A DNA stretch of 64,000 bases from Rostrohypoxylon terebratum (taxonomy: Eukaryota > Ascomycota > Sordariomycetes > Xylariales > Hypoxylaceae), in contig MU385892.1 of the NCBI GenBank assembly GCA_022497145.1, forward strand, positions 186,001-250,000, written 5' to 3'. Positions within the stretch are counted from its first letter, which is position 1; every line of letters starts with the position of its first letter. A model generated the notes under the pieces. The model did not search any database. It was given only the letters and a program-made list of their open reading frames with translations, and was not told where the DNA came from. The translations under genes and the position numbers were made by a program. Shown piece after piece: positions 24,151-35,308 of this stretch.

Positions 24151-27100
24151 ATGGTGAGATTTTATACACCGACAAAACCAACATCTCCATACTAATCATT
24201 GCGTGCGTGCGATCGTAGGGTATAAGTAGACGACCGAAGGATAAGTCAGGCGGAGCATCCCGCAGTGGCGGCGCAGGAGCGCATGATGGGGGTGCTAGAC
24301 CTAAGAAAGCCACATTCGAGACCAGCAAGAAGAAGGAGATAGGAGTTTCCGACCTGACCCTACTTAGCAAAGTATCAAATGAAGCAATAAACGAAAACCT
24401 AAAGAAGCGGTTCGAAGGCCGCGAGATCTACACATATATTGGCCATGTCTTGGTTTCCGTTAACCCCTTTAGGGACCTCGGTATCTACACCGACCAAGTC
24501 CTCGAATCCTACAAGGGCAAGAACCGATTAGAGATGCCCCCCCACGTCTTCGCGATCGCCGAGTCTGCATATTATAACATGAAGGCATACCATGACAACC
24601 AATGTGTCATCATCTCAGGAGAGTCGGGAGCTGGCAAGACTGAGGCTGCCAAGCGGATCATGCAATATATCGCAAACGTATCGGGCGGCGAGAGCGGAGA
24701 GATCAAGCAGATCAAGGACATGGTGCTGGCAACCAACCCGCTACTCGAATCTTTTGGAAATGCGAAGACGTTAAGGAACAACAACTCGTCACGTTTCGGA
24801 AAGTATTTACAAATACATTTCAACTCCAACGGAGAACCCGTAGGAGCAGATATCACAAATTATCTACTGGAGAAGACGCGAGTCGTCGGTCAGATTACAA
24901 ATGAGCGAAACTTCCACATCTTCTACCAGTTCGCCAAGGGTGCCTCCGAGAACTACAGGTCTACCTTCGGCGTTCAAAAACCAGAGACATATGCCTACCT
25001 TAGCAGGTCAAAGTGTTTCAATGTTGATGGTATAGACGATCTAGCCGACTTCAGAGAAACTCTAGAAGCTATGAAGATCATTGGCCTTTCACAAGGTGAG
25101 CAGGATGAGGTATTCCGCATGTTAGCCGCCATCTTATGGACTGGAAACATGCATTTCGTCGAGGGCGACGACGGATATGCTGCCGTCGCAGACCAATCCG
25201 TCGTTGACTTCCTCGCATATCTGCTCGAAGTTCAACCGGCCGCGCTTATTAAAGGTATCACCATTCGTATCTTGACTCCGAGAAGTGGTGAAATAATCGA
25301 GTCGCCGGCCAATGCAGCCCAAGCAAACGCGACCAAAGATGCGCTTGCTATGGCTATCTATTATAACCTTTTTGACTGGATCGTTGGAAGAATCAACCAA
25401 TCTCTTCAAGCACGACAAGCGACAGCCAACAATATCGGAATTTTGGATATCTACGGTTTCGAAATCTTCGAAAAGAACAGCTTCGAGCAACTTTGTATTA
25501 ATTACGTAAACGAGAAGCTCCAGCAAATTTTTATCCAGCTAACCCTCAAAGCCGAGCAAGAAGAATACGCGCGGGAACAAATCCAGTGGACCCCTATCAA
25601 GTATTTTGATAACAAGGTTGTGTGTGATCTGATCGAGCAAATTAGGCCTCCCGGTATCTTCTCTGCTCTGAAGGATGCTACCAAGACGGCTCACGCCGAC
25701 CCCGCTGCTTGTGACCGTACTTTCATGCAGAGCATCAACGGCATGTCAAACGCCCACCTCACTCCCCGCCAAGGAAGTTTCATTATCAAGCACTACGCCG
25801 GCGATGTTAGTTACACTGTCGACGGAATCACTGATAAAAACAAGGATCAACTTCTAAAGGGCGTCCAGAACTTGTTCCAGCAGAGTTCAAACCGGTTCAT
25901 CCACACCTTGTTCCCTCACTCGGTAGACCAGGATAACCGCAAGCAACCTCCAACAGCAGGTGATAGAATCAGGACATCCGCGAACGCTCTCGTGGAAACT
26001 CTCATGAAGTGCCAGCCTTCGTATATTCGGACAATCAAGCCAAACGAGAACAAGTCACCTACCGAGTACAATGTGCCAAATGTTCTACATCAAATCAAGT
26101 ACCTCGGTCTGCAAGAGAACGTGAGGATCCGACGTGCCGGTTTCGCCTATCGTCAATCATTTGAGAAGTTTGTCGAGCGGTTCTTTTTGTTGTCTCCAGC
26201 TACGTCTTACGCGGGCGAGTATACTTGGTCGGGGACCGAAGAAGCAGCGGTGAAGCAGATTTTGAAGGACACCAGTATTCCGAAAGAGGAATGGCAGTTG
26301 GGTGTCACAAAAGCCTTCATCAAATCACCCGAGACCCTATTTGCTCTAGAGACGATGCGAGACCGATACTGGCATAATATGGCCACCCGTATCCAACGAA
26401 TGTGGAGAGCATACCTAGCTTACCGCGCGGAATCGGCGACTCGAATTCAACGATTCTGGCGAAAGAAGAGAGTAGGTGCTGAATATCTGCAGCTGCGAGA
26501 CCAGGGTCATAAGGTTCTTGGAGGGGCCAAAGAACGTCGGCGATTCAGTCTACTGGGTTCTCGGCGATTCTTGGGAGATTATCTAGGAATTAACGCCTCA
26601 AACGGTCCCGGATCTCAAATTCGAAGCGCCATACAATTGTCAAGCAACGAGAAGGCTCTCTTCTCCTGTCGTGGAGAGGTCCTAGAGGCCAAGTTCGGCC
26701 GATCAAGTAAACCCAGCCCTCGAACTCTCGTTGTTACCAATAGCAAGTTCTACATCGTGGCACAAGCACTGGTCAATCACCAAGTCCAGATAATAGTAGA
26801 ACGACAAATACCCCTGGGAGCCATAAAATTCATCGGAACTTCGACAAGCCGCGACGACTGGTTCTCGTTAGGGGTCGGGTCACCGCAAGAACCTGACCCA
26901 TTGCTGAACTGCCTTCTGAAGACGGAACTTTTTACACAGATGCAACGAGCGATGCCCGGTGGTTTCAACCTTAAAATTGCCGATTCGATAGAATATGCCA
27001 AGAAACCCGGTAAGATGCAAATCGTTAAGGTCCTGAAGGACTCGCAGCAAAGCGTAGACTTCTACAAGAGCGGAGCCATCCACACTCAGCCCGGAGAGTC

Positions 27101-27969
27101 ACCATCGTCGGTGTCGAAGCCGACACCAAAGGGCAAGCCGGTGCCACCCCGACCGATTACTCGAGGCAAACTTATCAAGCCCGGTGGTCCCGGCGGTAGA
27201 CCATCTCGAATTACGCAGGCCCGCCCAAGCACCACCAAGCGCGGACCGGCCGCAGTTCAAACTCCAAGACCAATCCCAACGCCTACCGCATCCGTCACAA
27301 GCAGTGTCGTAAGCAGCACCGTCAGCAGTAACATTTCTAGCCATGTTTCTAGCCATGTTTCTAGCCATACCCGTAACAAGGGCTCAACATCGTCCGTCCG
27401 TGCACCCCCTCCACCGCCACCAGCCGGATCTCCAGCAAAGGGCAAGATCACCGCCAAGGTCCTGTACGACTTCGCCGGACAACGGGAGAACGAGCTTTCC
27501 GTCAAGGCAGGCGACATCATCGAAATCGTTCAGAAAGAAAACAACGGTGAGTAATTACGCATGATTTTTCCAACAAAAACATTACTAACTAGAAATCGTA
27601 GGCTGGTGGTTAGCCAAAAACCCTAGCGGACAGGCATGGGTCCCCGCAGCATACGTCGAGGAACAAGCGGCCGCCCCTCCACCCCCGGCGCCAGCTCCAG
27701 CTCCCCGCGCCCCGCCACCCCCACCTAGCCAGAACGGCGCCGCGGCGCGCAGCAAGCCTACCCCTCCGCAACCCCCAGCCAAGCGTCCGACGACAGGCAG
27801 GAAACCCGCTCCGCCGCCGCAACCGCGCGACTCGGGTATGAGCCTCAACGCGAACGGCGGCTCGGATAGTAGCCGAAGCACGACGCCGACGCTTGCGGGA
27901 TCCCTAGCTGATGCGCTGTTGGCGAGGAAGAACGCTATGCAGAAGAGGGAGGATGATGATGACTGGTAG
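24151..27969 (+). CDS. myoA: class I myosin (MyoA/Myo1/Myo5 type)
   Basis: Actin motor for endocytosis, actin patches and polarised growth. Exons are 24151..24153, 24219..27546 and 27602..27969, giving 1,232 aa. The first exon holds only the ATG; the intron starts immediately after it. Domains in order: basic N-terminal tail, motor domain with P-loop GESGAGKT (about 135-142), switch NNNSSRFGK and the relay region LDIYGFEIFEKNSFEQ, two IQ-like segments (IQRMWRAYLAYR, IQRFWRKKR), a TH1 lipid-binding tail, a Pro/Ser-rich TH2 region, an SH3 domain (about 1076-1130; ALYDF-type VLYDFAG and GWWLAK, joined across intron 2) and a final acidic DDDDW that fits the Arp2/3-activating tail of fungal class I myosins. 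Complete and apparently functional. Confidence 0.97.
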
Positions 27970-28425
27970 AATGGCGTGGTTAAGCGTCTCGGGCAATTTT
28001 GAATATAAGCTATGATCTAGATCGCATCGCGGGAGAGACGTGGGGTTCGAGTGACAGGGGAGCAGAGAGCAAGGGCTTGGCAATGCAGTACAGAAATAGT
28101 GCAATACTACGACACAGCAAACGAATCACGAGCTTGAGAATCCGCAACGGCAAGAATACCTAGGTGAGGTGAGGAGCGGGTTAGATCGATCCAACGAGAA
28201 ACTTTTCCCGGATTCATGTTTGAAGTAGACAGCGATAAGAAAGGAGGAGAGAGGGGCAGAGATATAGCCGCCTTATACATATGATATAGTAGAACGCTTA
28301 CGTTGTTTAGAAAGACGAGTAGAGCAGAGCAGAGAGGAGAGGAGAGAAGATAAGTTGATGAAATTAAATTTACGTTTATTTTTGATCTGTTCTGTGATAC
28401 CTAAGTTCTAAGTCTTAAGTACTAC
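27970..28425. other. convergent spacer, purine-rich
   Basis: 456 bp between the myosin and Pfa4 3' ends. It has AGAG-rich low-complexity stretches (28,240-28,350) and a CTAAGTTCTAAGTCTTAAG run. No gene seen. Confidence 0.6.
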
Positions 28426-29970
28426 CTACTTGGGCGGCTTCCTGCGCTTCAATTTCCCCGTGCGTATTAACTCGCCCAGAGGGATCTCGTCTTCCTCTGG
28501 ATAAGGCGCCGCCTCTTGTTCCCTTACGACGGGTACTTCGTCAAATTCCGCGTCTGAGTCGACTCCATAATCACCCAGATGCTCGCCATCGGCGTTTACC
28601 CAGCCAGACTTTCCCTCATCGACTACAACCGCCGCGCCTGGACCAGGGCGTTGCACACCCGTGCTCTGACCACGCGGGTTCGCCTCATCCACGAAATCGT
28701 AGTCCTCAAGCGGCATCTCCTCCAACTCCTCCACAACCCTCGACGCTTCCCATCGGCGCAAGTCCCTCTCCTGACGCTGTCGGAACGCCTCTCGATCTAT
28801 GTTCGGGTTCGGCACGCCGTACGCGAACTCTTGTCTCAGCGCTTGGTCGGTCTCGCGCTGGCGCTGGCGCCAGACACGCGCGTTGCGGACCTTTTCCGGG
28901 TCGGCCGGGGGCCACATGCCCTCGCGGTCGTTGAGGCCGTTTTCTTCGTACTCCCAGCCCGTGCGTACACCCCCCTCTCCACCCGACTCCGCAGAATCCG
29001 AGTACGGATACGGCGCGACCCGCGGACTTCCAGCGAAAGGCATGAACCACAGTAGCGGGTTACGCGTGCCCATCGCCGCGGCCATATTCACGAAGATGCC
29101 GATATCGTAGGGGAACTCGATGGGGTCGACGGAGAGGTGCGGGGCGTCGCGGTCGCCGCCGGGGGCGCGCTCGCCCGAGGCCCACCAGGAGGACTCGTCG
29201 CCGGAGCTGGCGTACCTGCGCTCGAGCGTCGCCTCGTGGCGTTCGATCTCCCAGCTCTCTATCATCGTCGTGTTGAACAGCCACCCCTTCACCGTCGTGA
29301 TCAGCAAGATCCCCAGCGCCAGACTCGTCAGCCCGGACGCGAACGTGAAGATCGTCAGCCACGCTAGCTGCGGCATCGTCGGGCCGAGGTACGAGGGGAG
29401 GTGGCGGGATTCGTAGAGCCCGTAGAAGCGCTGGAAGAGGAGGGAGAGGAGCGTCCAGAGGGAGAGGTTGGTGAAGACGAGGAAGCGGAGGAAGTGCGGG
29501 AAGGTTTGCAGCGAGACGCAGTTGCCGGTCCACGGACAGTGGTGGTCCATCTTGGGGATGCAGCGGCGACAGGTGCGACAGTGGTGCGAGCGTGGGGGTT
29601 TCGGGGCGCTGCATTTTCGGCACCAGCGACGGATTGGCGATCGTCCTGCTTCCGCTCCTCCTGTTGTTTCTTCGGGCTCTTCTTCCGCATCCGAGCCGAC
29701 GGCTTTGTCCTTGTGCTTCCTCTTTACGTCCGGCGGGAAGACGTACCGGCCGGGATCGACGGTACAGGCTTTATAGTACGAGTACCATAGACACAGAAGT
29801 AGCCCGTTGAAGACGTACTTCTCGGTGGGGGTCAGCGGACCCGGTGGCAGGTCTGGGGCATTTGCGAACAGCCATTGCGGCCCGTAGGACTCGAAGGCGA
29901 TGAGGAGGCATACGGCGAGGACGGCGAGTCGTTGGAGCGACGGCTCTACGTTGCCGATTAGAAAAGCCAT
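28426..29970 (-). CDS. pfa4: DHHC palmitoyltransferase Pfa4
   Basis: S-palmitoyltransferase of the endoplasmic reticulum; in yeast Pfa4 acylates chitin synthase Chs3. Single exon, 514 aa. Visible: two N-terminal hydrophobic helices (about 13-27 and 52-66), then the zinc-binding DHHC cysteine-rich domain (RKCSAPKPPRSHHCRTC, then DHHC at 142-145 within MDHHCPWTGNC), two further membrane helices (FLRFLVFTNLSLWTLLSLLF and LAWLTIFTFASGLTSLALG) and the TTxE-like cytosolic segment after them (FNTTMIESWEIERHE). A long acidic/Arg-rich C-terminal tail follows; its end KRRKPPK looks like a dibasic ER-retention tail. The two-helix DHHC two-helix layout and tail match the Pfa4 branch. All catalytic residues are present. 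Confidence 0.88.
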   Translation of the reverse strand: MAFLIGNVEPSLQRLAVLAVCLLIAFESYGPQWLFANAPDLPPGPLTPTEKYVFNGLLLCLWYSYYKACTVDPGRYVFPPDVKRKHKDKAVGSDAEEEPEETTGGAEAGRSPIRRWCRKCSAPKPPRSHHCRTCRRCIPKMDHHCPWTGNCVSLQTFPHFLRFLVFTNLSLWTLLSLLFQRFYGLYESRHLPSYLGPTMPQLAWLTIFTFASGLTSLALGILLITTVKGWLFNTTMIESWEIERHEATLERRYASSGDESSWWASGERAPGGDRDAPHLSVDPIEFPYDIGIFVNMAAAMGTRNPLLWFMPFAGSPRVAPYPYSDSAESGGEGGVRTGWEYEENGLNDREGMWPPADPEKVRNARVWRQRQRETDQALRQEFAYGVPNPNIDREAFRQRQERDLRRWEASRVVEELEEMPLEDYDFVDEANPRGQSTGVQRPGPGAAVVVDEGKSGWVNADGEHLGDYGVDSDAEFDEVPVVREQEAAPYPEEDEIPLGELIRTGKLKRRKPPK

Positions 29971-30836
29971 AATTAGACGACTAGCGAGTAGCTTAGGCCA
30001 TCTGAATTTAGGCGAATGGGTGATTCGTTGATGACGATGGAGGATTTGGATTTGGACTGGGTCTGACTTGGGACTGACAAGGTTAGGCTAAAAGACGACG
30101 CGGTCCCACACGCTCGGGCGCGACGTCACTTACGCAGGAACTTGCAGGGATTATTGAAGTCTAAATACGAATTATGTAATGTGATTATTTAAGCATCGTA
30201 GTTATGTAAGCATCGCCTCCAGATGTTCACCACCACTAAGCTCCATGATGTCATGAGGATTATCATTCCGGTATTCATATGCAGGGTCCAAGTTCTACCA
30301 TCAGAAGTAAATGTACGGGTAGCAAGTTTCGAGATCCAACCCGCTGCGGAGAATTATTGCCACGTTGCTAGAGAGCCTCCTCAATACGGCAACCGAACCC
30401 AGTTCTTCTCGTATATGTAGACTCCTCTGCCTATGACCCATCAGCATTTATGATATGATTTCTCGGTGTGATGGCTGGTTCTCCAAGCTGCTGTGGTGGA
30501 ATTCAGGCCGGTTGGCTTACGAAAGAAAACTAGAGGGCTATTGGGGACATGATTTTGCTCAACCAACACGCAGGGTCATATAATTTCTCCCCAATGTAGC
30601 TCTAGAGCCCACAAGTAGAGAACGAAGATAGTTTAGCTCTGTTCATCAATGCTGATCCCATGGAGGAAGCTCCATAGTTGAGCATTCTATAGTAATATTC
30701 TAGCATATATAAGATCATACCCTTTTATTGTTGCGTATTCGACGATGTGCCGAGAAGACTCATCAGCTCCGAATCAAAATCTAGAGCCACCAAAGCAGCA
30801 CCATCCCTTCTATCAACAAACTGACTGCGTACTAAA
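29971..30836. promoter_or_regulatory. divergent promoter region of pfa4 and the CFEM gene
   Basis: 866 bp between divergent starts. A TATA box for the CFEM gene lies near the right end. No coding gene seen. Confidence 0.5.
30706..30713 (+). promoter_or_regulatory. TATA box of CFEM gene
   Basis: TATATAAG lies about 124 bp before the ATG at 30837, followed by a pyrimidine/CAAA-rich leader. A good positional match to a core promoter. Confidence 0.5.
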
Positions 30837-31372
30837 ATGCAATTCTACGCCCTCCTCCTAACCCTCCTCTCCGCCCTCGCCCTGGCACATGACGACAACC
30901 TCAGCGAGATAGTGGACGACTTCCCCTCCTGCGCGCTCCCCTGCTTCGCCAGCAGCGCCAGCGACAATAACTGCAAGACGACAGATTTCAGTTGTATATG
31001 CGGGAAGCAGGTCGACATAAACGTCAAGATGGGCAGCTGTCTATCTGATAACTGCCCGAAGCCTTCTAGCTTGAGTATGTGCCCTGTTTGCCGGCTTTGT
31101 GAATATGGGAAGGCTGCTAGTGGTGGTGTGAAGTACGCTTGTGCTAACGAGTACCGCGAATAGATGTCGGTGGAAAACTAGACGACCTATGCGACAGATG
31201 GGATGACCACCCGAGCTCGACCGAAGTAGCAGCTGCTACGAGCGCGCTGGCGTCGCATGTCACAGTTGCCATCGCGGCTGCCTCGTCGACTAGTTCACCT
31301 GAGGGAGCGGCAGCAAATTTGGAACCCCGTATTGTCATGGTGGGAGCTGTGGCTGTTATGCTGGTGATTTAG
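30837..31372 (+). CDS. CFEM-domain secreted protein, probably GPI-anchored
   Basis: 148 aa from exons 30837..31074 and 31164..31372. The intron (GTATGT, GCTAAC branch point, TAG) must be removed; otherwise translation stops shortly after the second exon should begin. An N-terminal signal peptide (MQFYALLLTLLSALALA) precedes a CFEM domain with all eight cysteines: CALPC, NNC, CIC, GSCLSDNC and, from exon 2, DLC. The family spacing FxxCALPCF...CKTTDFSCICG is clear. The C-terminal part is Ser/Ala-rich and ends in a hydrophobic helix (RIVMVGAVAVMLVI) without a cytoplasmic tail, as needed for a GPI anchor. CFEM proteins act at the cell surface in heme/iron uptake, wall stability or host contact; the specific role is not known. 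Confidence 0.88.
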
Positions 31373-31988
31373 ATGGGTTACACGTGAAACGGATACGGCT
31401 TGGATTAAAACATAATGATTGACGAGGTATAGGAATGAAGGCGTTATGATGGCTTACTATGAATTGGATAAATACTAGAAAAAAATATGATTAGCTGGGT
31501 TTCAATGGTTTCAAATCACTTTGCACAGGTTGAAGGTCTTGATGTGTATTGTTCTTTTTCATGTGATTCAAGATTCGGACTCATGTGCCATATTGTATTA
31601 ACAAAGCTCGAAAGCTTACTCGAGGACATTCTTCGTATACAGAGAAGGTGGGTGATTTGAACGTGTACATTAAAGAGCTTCCATGTCCACAATTTCAACT
31701 TCTCGTTACATCGTCCCACGAGTGGTATCTGATCATACACCTAGCCAGTACCCATCTTTCATTAGACGCAGATGTCCACTGGAAGTTCATCTGATATGAC
31801 TGAATGATACGTTAGCAAAGACCTCTAGAGAGTAGAGAAATACTAATCACATACCCATTTGAACGTATTTCGCATGCCGACATGTCTTATTATTCTGGCG
31901 ACATATCGGCTAAGGCCAGTATGTGACTAGACATCACTTATGCTCCGAATATTATCCATGAATGAGGTTGGTTTTGGTAGCCTTCGGA
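31373..31988. other. convergent intergenic region, no gene seen
   Basis: 616 bp between the CFEM and Y14 3' ends. A 69-codon open frame (31585-31794) has no features. AT-rich. Confidence 0.6.
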
Positions 31989-32548
31989 TCACTCCACGTC
32001 ACCATCCATGTGGCCCTCGGGGCTACGGCTACGGCTGCGACCTCGTCCGCGATGCGATTGTCGAGGTCCCCTGTTGGCCTTACCCGGAGGCGGTCGTACA
32101 AACGCGAAGTCGACGCTAATGGCCTGGTCTAGCAGCTTCGTCTGGTGCGCGCCATCGATGGCGGCTCGAGCTTCGTCCAAGGTAGCGTATTCGATGAGAG
32201 CGTAGCCCTGTGTTGGTACCATTGTTAGTATTTTTCTTGGGTAATCCTAGGGAAATAAGGAAGATGAGGGGTGGAGGGGCAGGATGGGCAGGATAATTCT
32301 AATCGGCTTACCTTGACGTAACCGCTTCGACGATCCAAGTTGAGGTGCAGATTCTTGATCTCACCGAAGTCAGCAAACTTGTCGTGAATGGTTTCCTCGT
32401 CGGCTTCCTCGTGGACGTTGGTGACCATGATGATCCAACCCTCGATCGATCGCACGGCTGTGGCCTTGGTGTGGGTTTGCATGTCGCTGACCTTGGCCTG
32501 CGTCTGGGGAGAGCCAGGCTCGTCGATTTCCATCTCGGCGTCTGCCAT
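31989..32548 (-). CDS. Y14: RNA-binding protein Y14 (RBM8A), exon-junction-complex subunit
   Basis: 151 aa from exons 32548..32312 and 32207..31989. One RRM: GWIIMVTNVHEEADEETIHD opens the domain with RNP2 (IIMVTNV), then FGEIKNLHLNLDRRSGYVK joins across the intron (GTAAGC...CACAG) to GYALIEYATLDEARAAIDG, which is RNP1. The acidic N-terminus and the RGRGRSRSRSPEG tail are typical of Y14. In the family Y14 pairs with Mago and sits on spliced mRNAs; the sequence LDRRSGYVKGYALIEY is nearly invariant in eukaryotes, so the call is strong. An upstream in-frame ATG (32677) would add a non-conserved leader; ATG 32548 matches the family start. Confidence 0.92.
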
Positions 32549-33409
32549 CGTGATTTGTATTGGTGAAGGAGGCGGGTTCGAAAGCTTGGCGATTGGCAGA
32601 GATGATTTGGTGCAAAGGCAACGAGAAAGGCGTTGTTGGCCTCTTGTTGCTTTTCTCGTTGATTTTGGAGAGTCCAAGGTTGGTGGATTTGCGACGTGAA
32701 TCTGTAGGCAATTTGATTGGTCAAAGCTATGGTACTATGGTACCCTAGTCGGTGCCTGACACCACAGATTGATCACAAGGTGACAGATGGCGGCAGTTGG
32801 CATCTTGTAGTCATCCAAACTTCAAAGATGTATCTTGGTACCTTTCTTATAAGTTATCACATAATCACATGCAATCGTCATTGTGCCACCCCAATTCTTC
32901 TTTTGAATAACTTCCTCAACATTGATGCCTCTATGCCAGTGAAAGGCACAATGATAGACTCTCACGCCCTTCCAATGTAACTTTTATCTTTGTTGACTGA
33001 GAACCAATCAAGATGCAAATATCTCCACTATTCGGTTCTCCATCGTCACGAGTCAAGTTGCCGTATTCGATCAATCCCACCTCGAGATAATCTCAAAGTT
33101 ACAAGGAAGATCGCGATGTCGGAGAGGATACGATACCGCGATTGGTTCTCTGCGTAGATCTATAGCATCACCTGCAAGGGCATAAGGCGTCGTCGGCATT
33201 ATGTGTCCAATTGGAAAACTTCCATTTGTTTGCTGGGGTGCAATATAGAAGGCCTATCGTTTGCAAGGCGTGAAGGTGGGTAACCGCCCTTGCTATCATG
33301 TTAACTGCAGTTCAGAATGGAATCGTCTATAAATCTCGAATGCTATCTCATCTTTCTCACATGTGCCCCTAATCATATCATATACGGGAGACCTATAATA
33401 TATATCTTC
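32549..33409. promoter_or_regulatory. divergent promoter region of Y14 and the MFS transporter
   Basis: 861 bp between divergent starts. No further gene. An in-frame ATG at 33317 upstream of the chosen MFS start lies here and is probably in the leader. Confidence 0.45.
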
Positions 33410-34900
33410 ATGACCATGACTACTCGGACAGAAAAACACCCACATCCCCACCAAACCTCCGGGACGGAAGCTGACCAGCTTCCCTCAGCGGCGGGAGCGG
33501 AAGACAACAACAAAAACAACAACAACACCGCCACATCAACACCAATAGACATCCTCGAAGTCGAGACCCCAGCCCCTTCCTCACCATCCTCCCCACCCTT
33601 CCCCCTCGAACACAGTAAATCCGCCTACCTAGTCCTCGCCGGGTGCGTGCTAATCCAAGCCCCGATATGGGGGTACTCCCTAGCCTTCGGCATATTCCAA
33701 GAATTCTACACGACGCACCCCTCTATCCTGGGCCCTCAATCCCCGGGCACCATCGCCAGCATCGGCACGTCGCAGACGGGGATCCTGTACCTGATGATGC
33801 CGATCACCTTCACGCTTCTGACCAAGTACCCCCATCTCCGCCACTGGTTCCTGCGGTTGGGCCTGTTGTTGACGACGGGGTGTCTGACGGCGTCTTCGTT
33901 CGCCACGAGTGCGAGGTGGTTGATTGCGACGCAGGGTGTGTTGCATGCTATCGGGTGCGGGTTGCTGTTTAGCCCGACCTCATTATACTTAGATGAATGG
34001 TTTAGCGCGCGTAAGGGCTTGGCGTACGGAGCGATGTGGAGTGGGAAGAGCGTTGCTGGGGCCGGGATGCCATTTCTAACGAGTGCGTTGCTGAATCGGT
34101 ATGGCGTTGGGACGACGCTGCGAGTATACGCCGTAGCTTCGGCGGTCCTTACAATACCGCCGTTGTTTCTTATGCGAGATCGTCCTGATACACCTACTGC
34201 TACCGCCACCACTAGCAACAGCGAGACCAACACACCCTCCTCCTCCCCAACCCGTCCCGCGGGCACCGTATCCTTCGCCTTCGCCCGACACCCCACCTTC
34301 TGGATCCTACAATTCGGCAACATCCTCCAATCAATGGGCTACCTAATGCCCAGCACCTACCTAGCCTCCTACGCCAACGCCCTCGGTTTCCCCTCCATAA
34401 CCGGCCCCGTCTTCCTCGCCCTGATATCTCTCGCCTCCGTCCCCGGCTCCCTCCTAATCGGCCTCCTCAACGACACCGGCCTACCCGCCACCACCGTCAT
34501 CCTAATCTCCAGCCTCGGCAGCGCCCTGCCCGTCTTCCTGCTGTGGGGCCTAGGCGGCCACCAGGTCGCCGTCCTCGTCCTCTTCACCCTCCTGTACGGC
34601 TTCTTCGCCGGCGGCTTTAGCTCGACCTGGTCTGGCATCCAGCGCGAGCTGAGGAGCACCGACGGCGCCGTGGATACCGGGCTAGTTTTCGGCATGCTCC
34701 TCGGTGGTCGAGGTCTTGGTTTCGTCTTGAGCGGACCTGTCGGCGGCGCTTTGTTAGAAGTGGATCGCCTGAAGGCCCAGGATTTCTCGGGATATGCTAC
34801 GCAATACGGTCCTATGATCATATATACCGGATTGACCGCTACCCTCGGTGCCTGGGGTTGGTTTTGGACTATGGGGAAGAAGGCGATGGCAGCGTTTTAA
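33410..34900 (+). CDS. MFS transporter, monocarboxylate-transporter-like
   Basis: A single-exon membrane transporter of about 496 aa with roughly twelve hydrophobic helices. A polar, Asn/Thr/Pro-rich N-terminal tail of about 75 residues precedes TM1 (AYLVLAGCVLIQAPIWGYSL). The segment LAFGIFQEFYTTHPSI followed by SIGTSQTGILYLM is the loop/TM2 pattern of fungal MCT-like carriers, and GCGLLFSPTSLYLDEWFSAR with RKGLAYGAMWSGKSVAG matches the conserved TM4-TM5 region. A low-complexity Thr/Ser/Pro loop lies between the two six-helix halves. The start could be 33317 (adds 31 residues that do not look like a carrier N-terminus), 33410 or 33416. The substrate is not predictable. Confidence 0.85.
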   Translation: MTMTTRTEKHPHPHQTSGTEADQLPSAAGAEDNNKNNNNTATSTPIDILEVETPAPSSPSSPPFPLEHSKSAYLVLAGCVLIQAPIWGYSLAFGIFQEFYTTHPSILGPQSPGTIASIGTSQTGILYLMMPITFTLLTKYPHLRHWFLRLGLLLTTGCLTASSFATSARWLIATQGVLHAIGCGLLFSPTSLYLDEWFSARKGLAYGAMWSGKSVAGAGMPFLTSALLNRYGVGTTLRVYAVASAVLTIPPLFLMRDRPDTPTATATTSNSETNTPSSSPTRPAGTVSFAFARHPTFWILQFGNILQSMGYLMPSTYLASYANALGFPSITGPVFLALISLASVPGSLLIGLLNDTGLPATTVILISSLGSALPVFLLWGLGGHQVAVLVLFTLLYGFFAGGFSSTWSGIQRELRSTDGAVDTGLVFGMLLGGRGLGFVLSGPVGGALLEVDRLKAQDFSGYATQYGPMIIYTGLTATLGAWGWFWTMGKKAMAAF

Positions 34901-35308
34901 TGAAGGAATATCACTTACCGCAGAAACTGCTGAGAACTTGGGAAGTTGGTCTTACCGTCACAATACTTTCTACATGCCTACAGAATATTACATGCACTCA
35001 AAACTTAGGAGTCATTTTTTATTAATATCGTGATCATTCAACTATGTAATGTTACAGCGCCCATAATACGGTTGCGCGTAGCCTATGGCTAATAACCCTG
35101 GGGTAACGGGCTTCTATCCATATCCATACAATGCACTTTATGCAGACCCCTTTTTCGTAAAACGCCGCCCATGCGTGAGTATCATCATGACTCAGTTAAA
35201 CCACCCAAACCCAATAATAACAAACTACAATCAGCGAATGAATTTCCGTTGCCATCACCATCGCCACCTCGTACCAAACGCCAATTCCTAATCTTCACCT
35301 ATACCCCT
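34901..35308. other. convergent spacer, no gene seen
   Basis: 408 bp between the MFS transporter and the spindle-pole-body protein 3' ends. AT-rich with no features recognised. Confidence 0.6.

Noticed and set aside
28579..29810. Several overlapping frames opposite and within pfa4
   Set aside because: GC-rich shadow frames of the DHHC gene; no independent motifs.
33317..33409. Upstream ATG of the MFS transporter
   Set aside because: The extra residues do not resemble a transporter N-terminus; ATG 33410/33416 preferred, though not proven.
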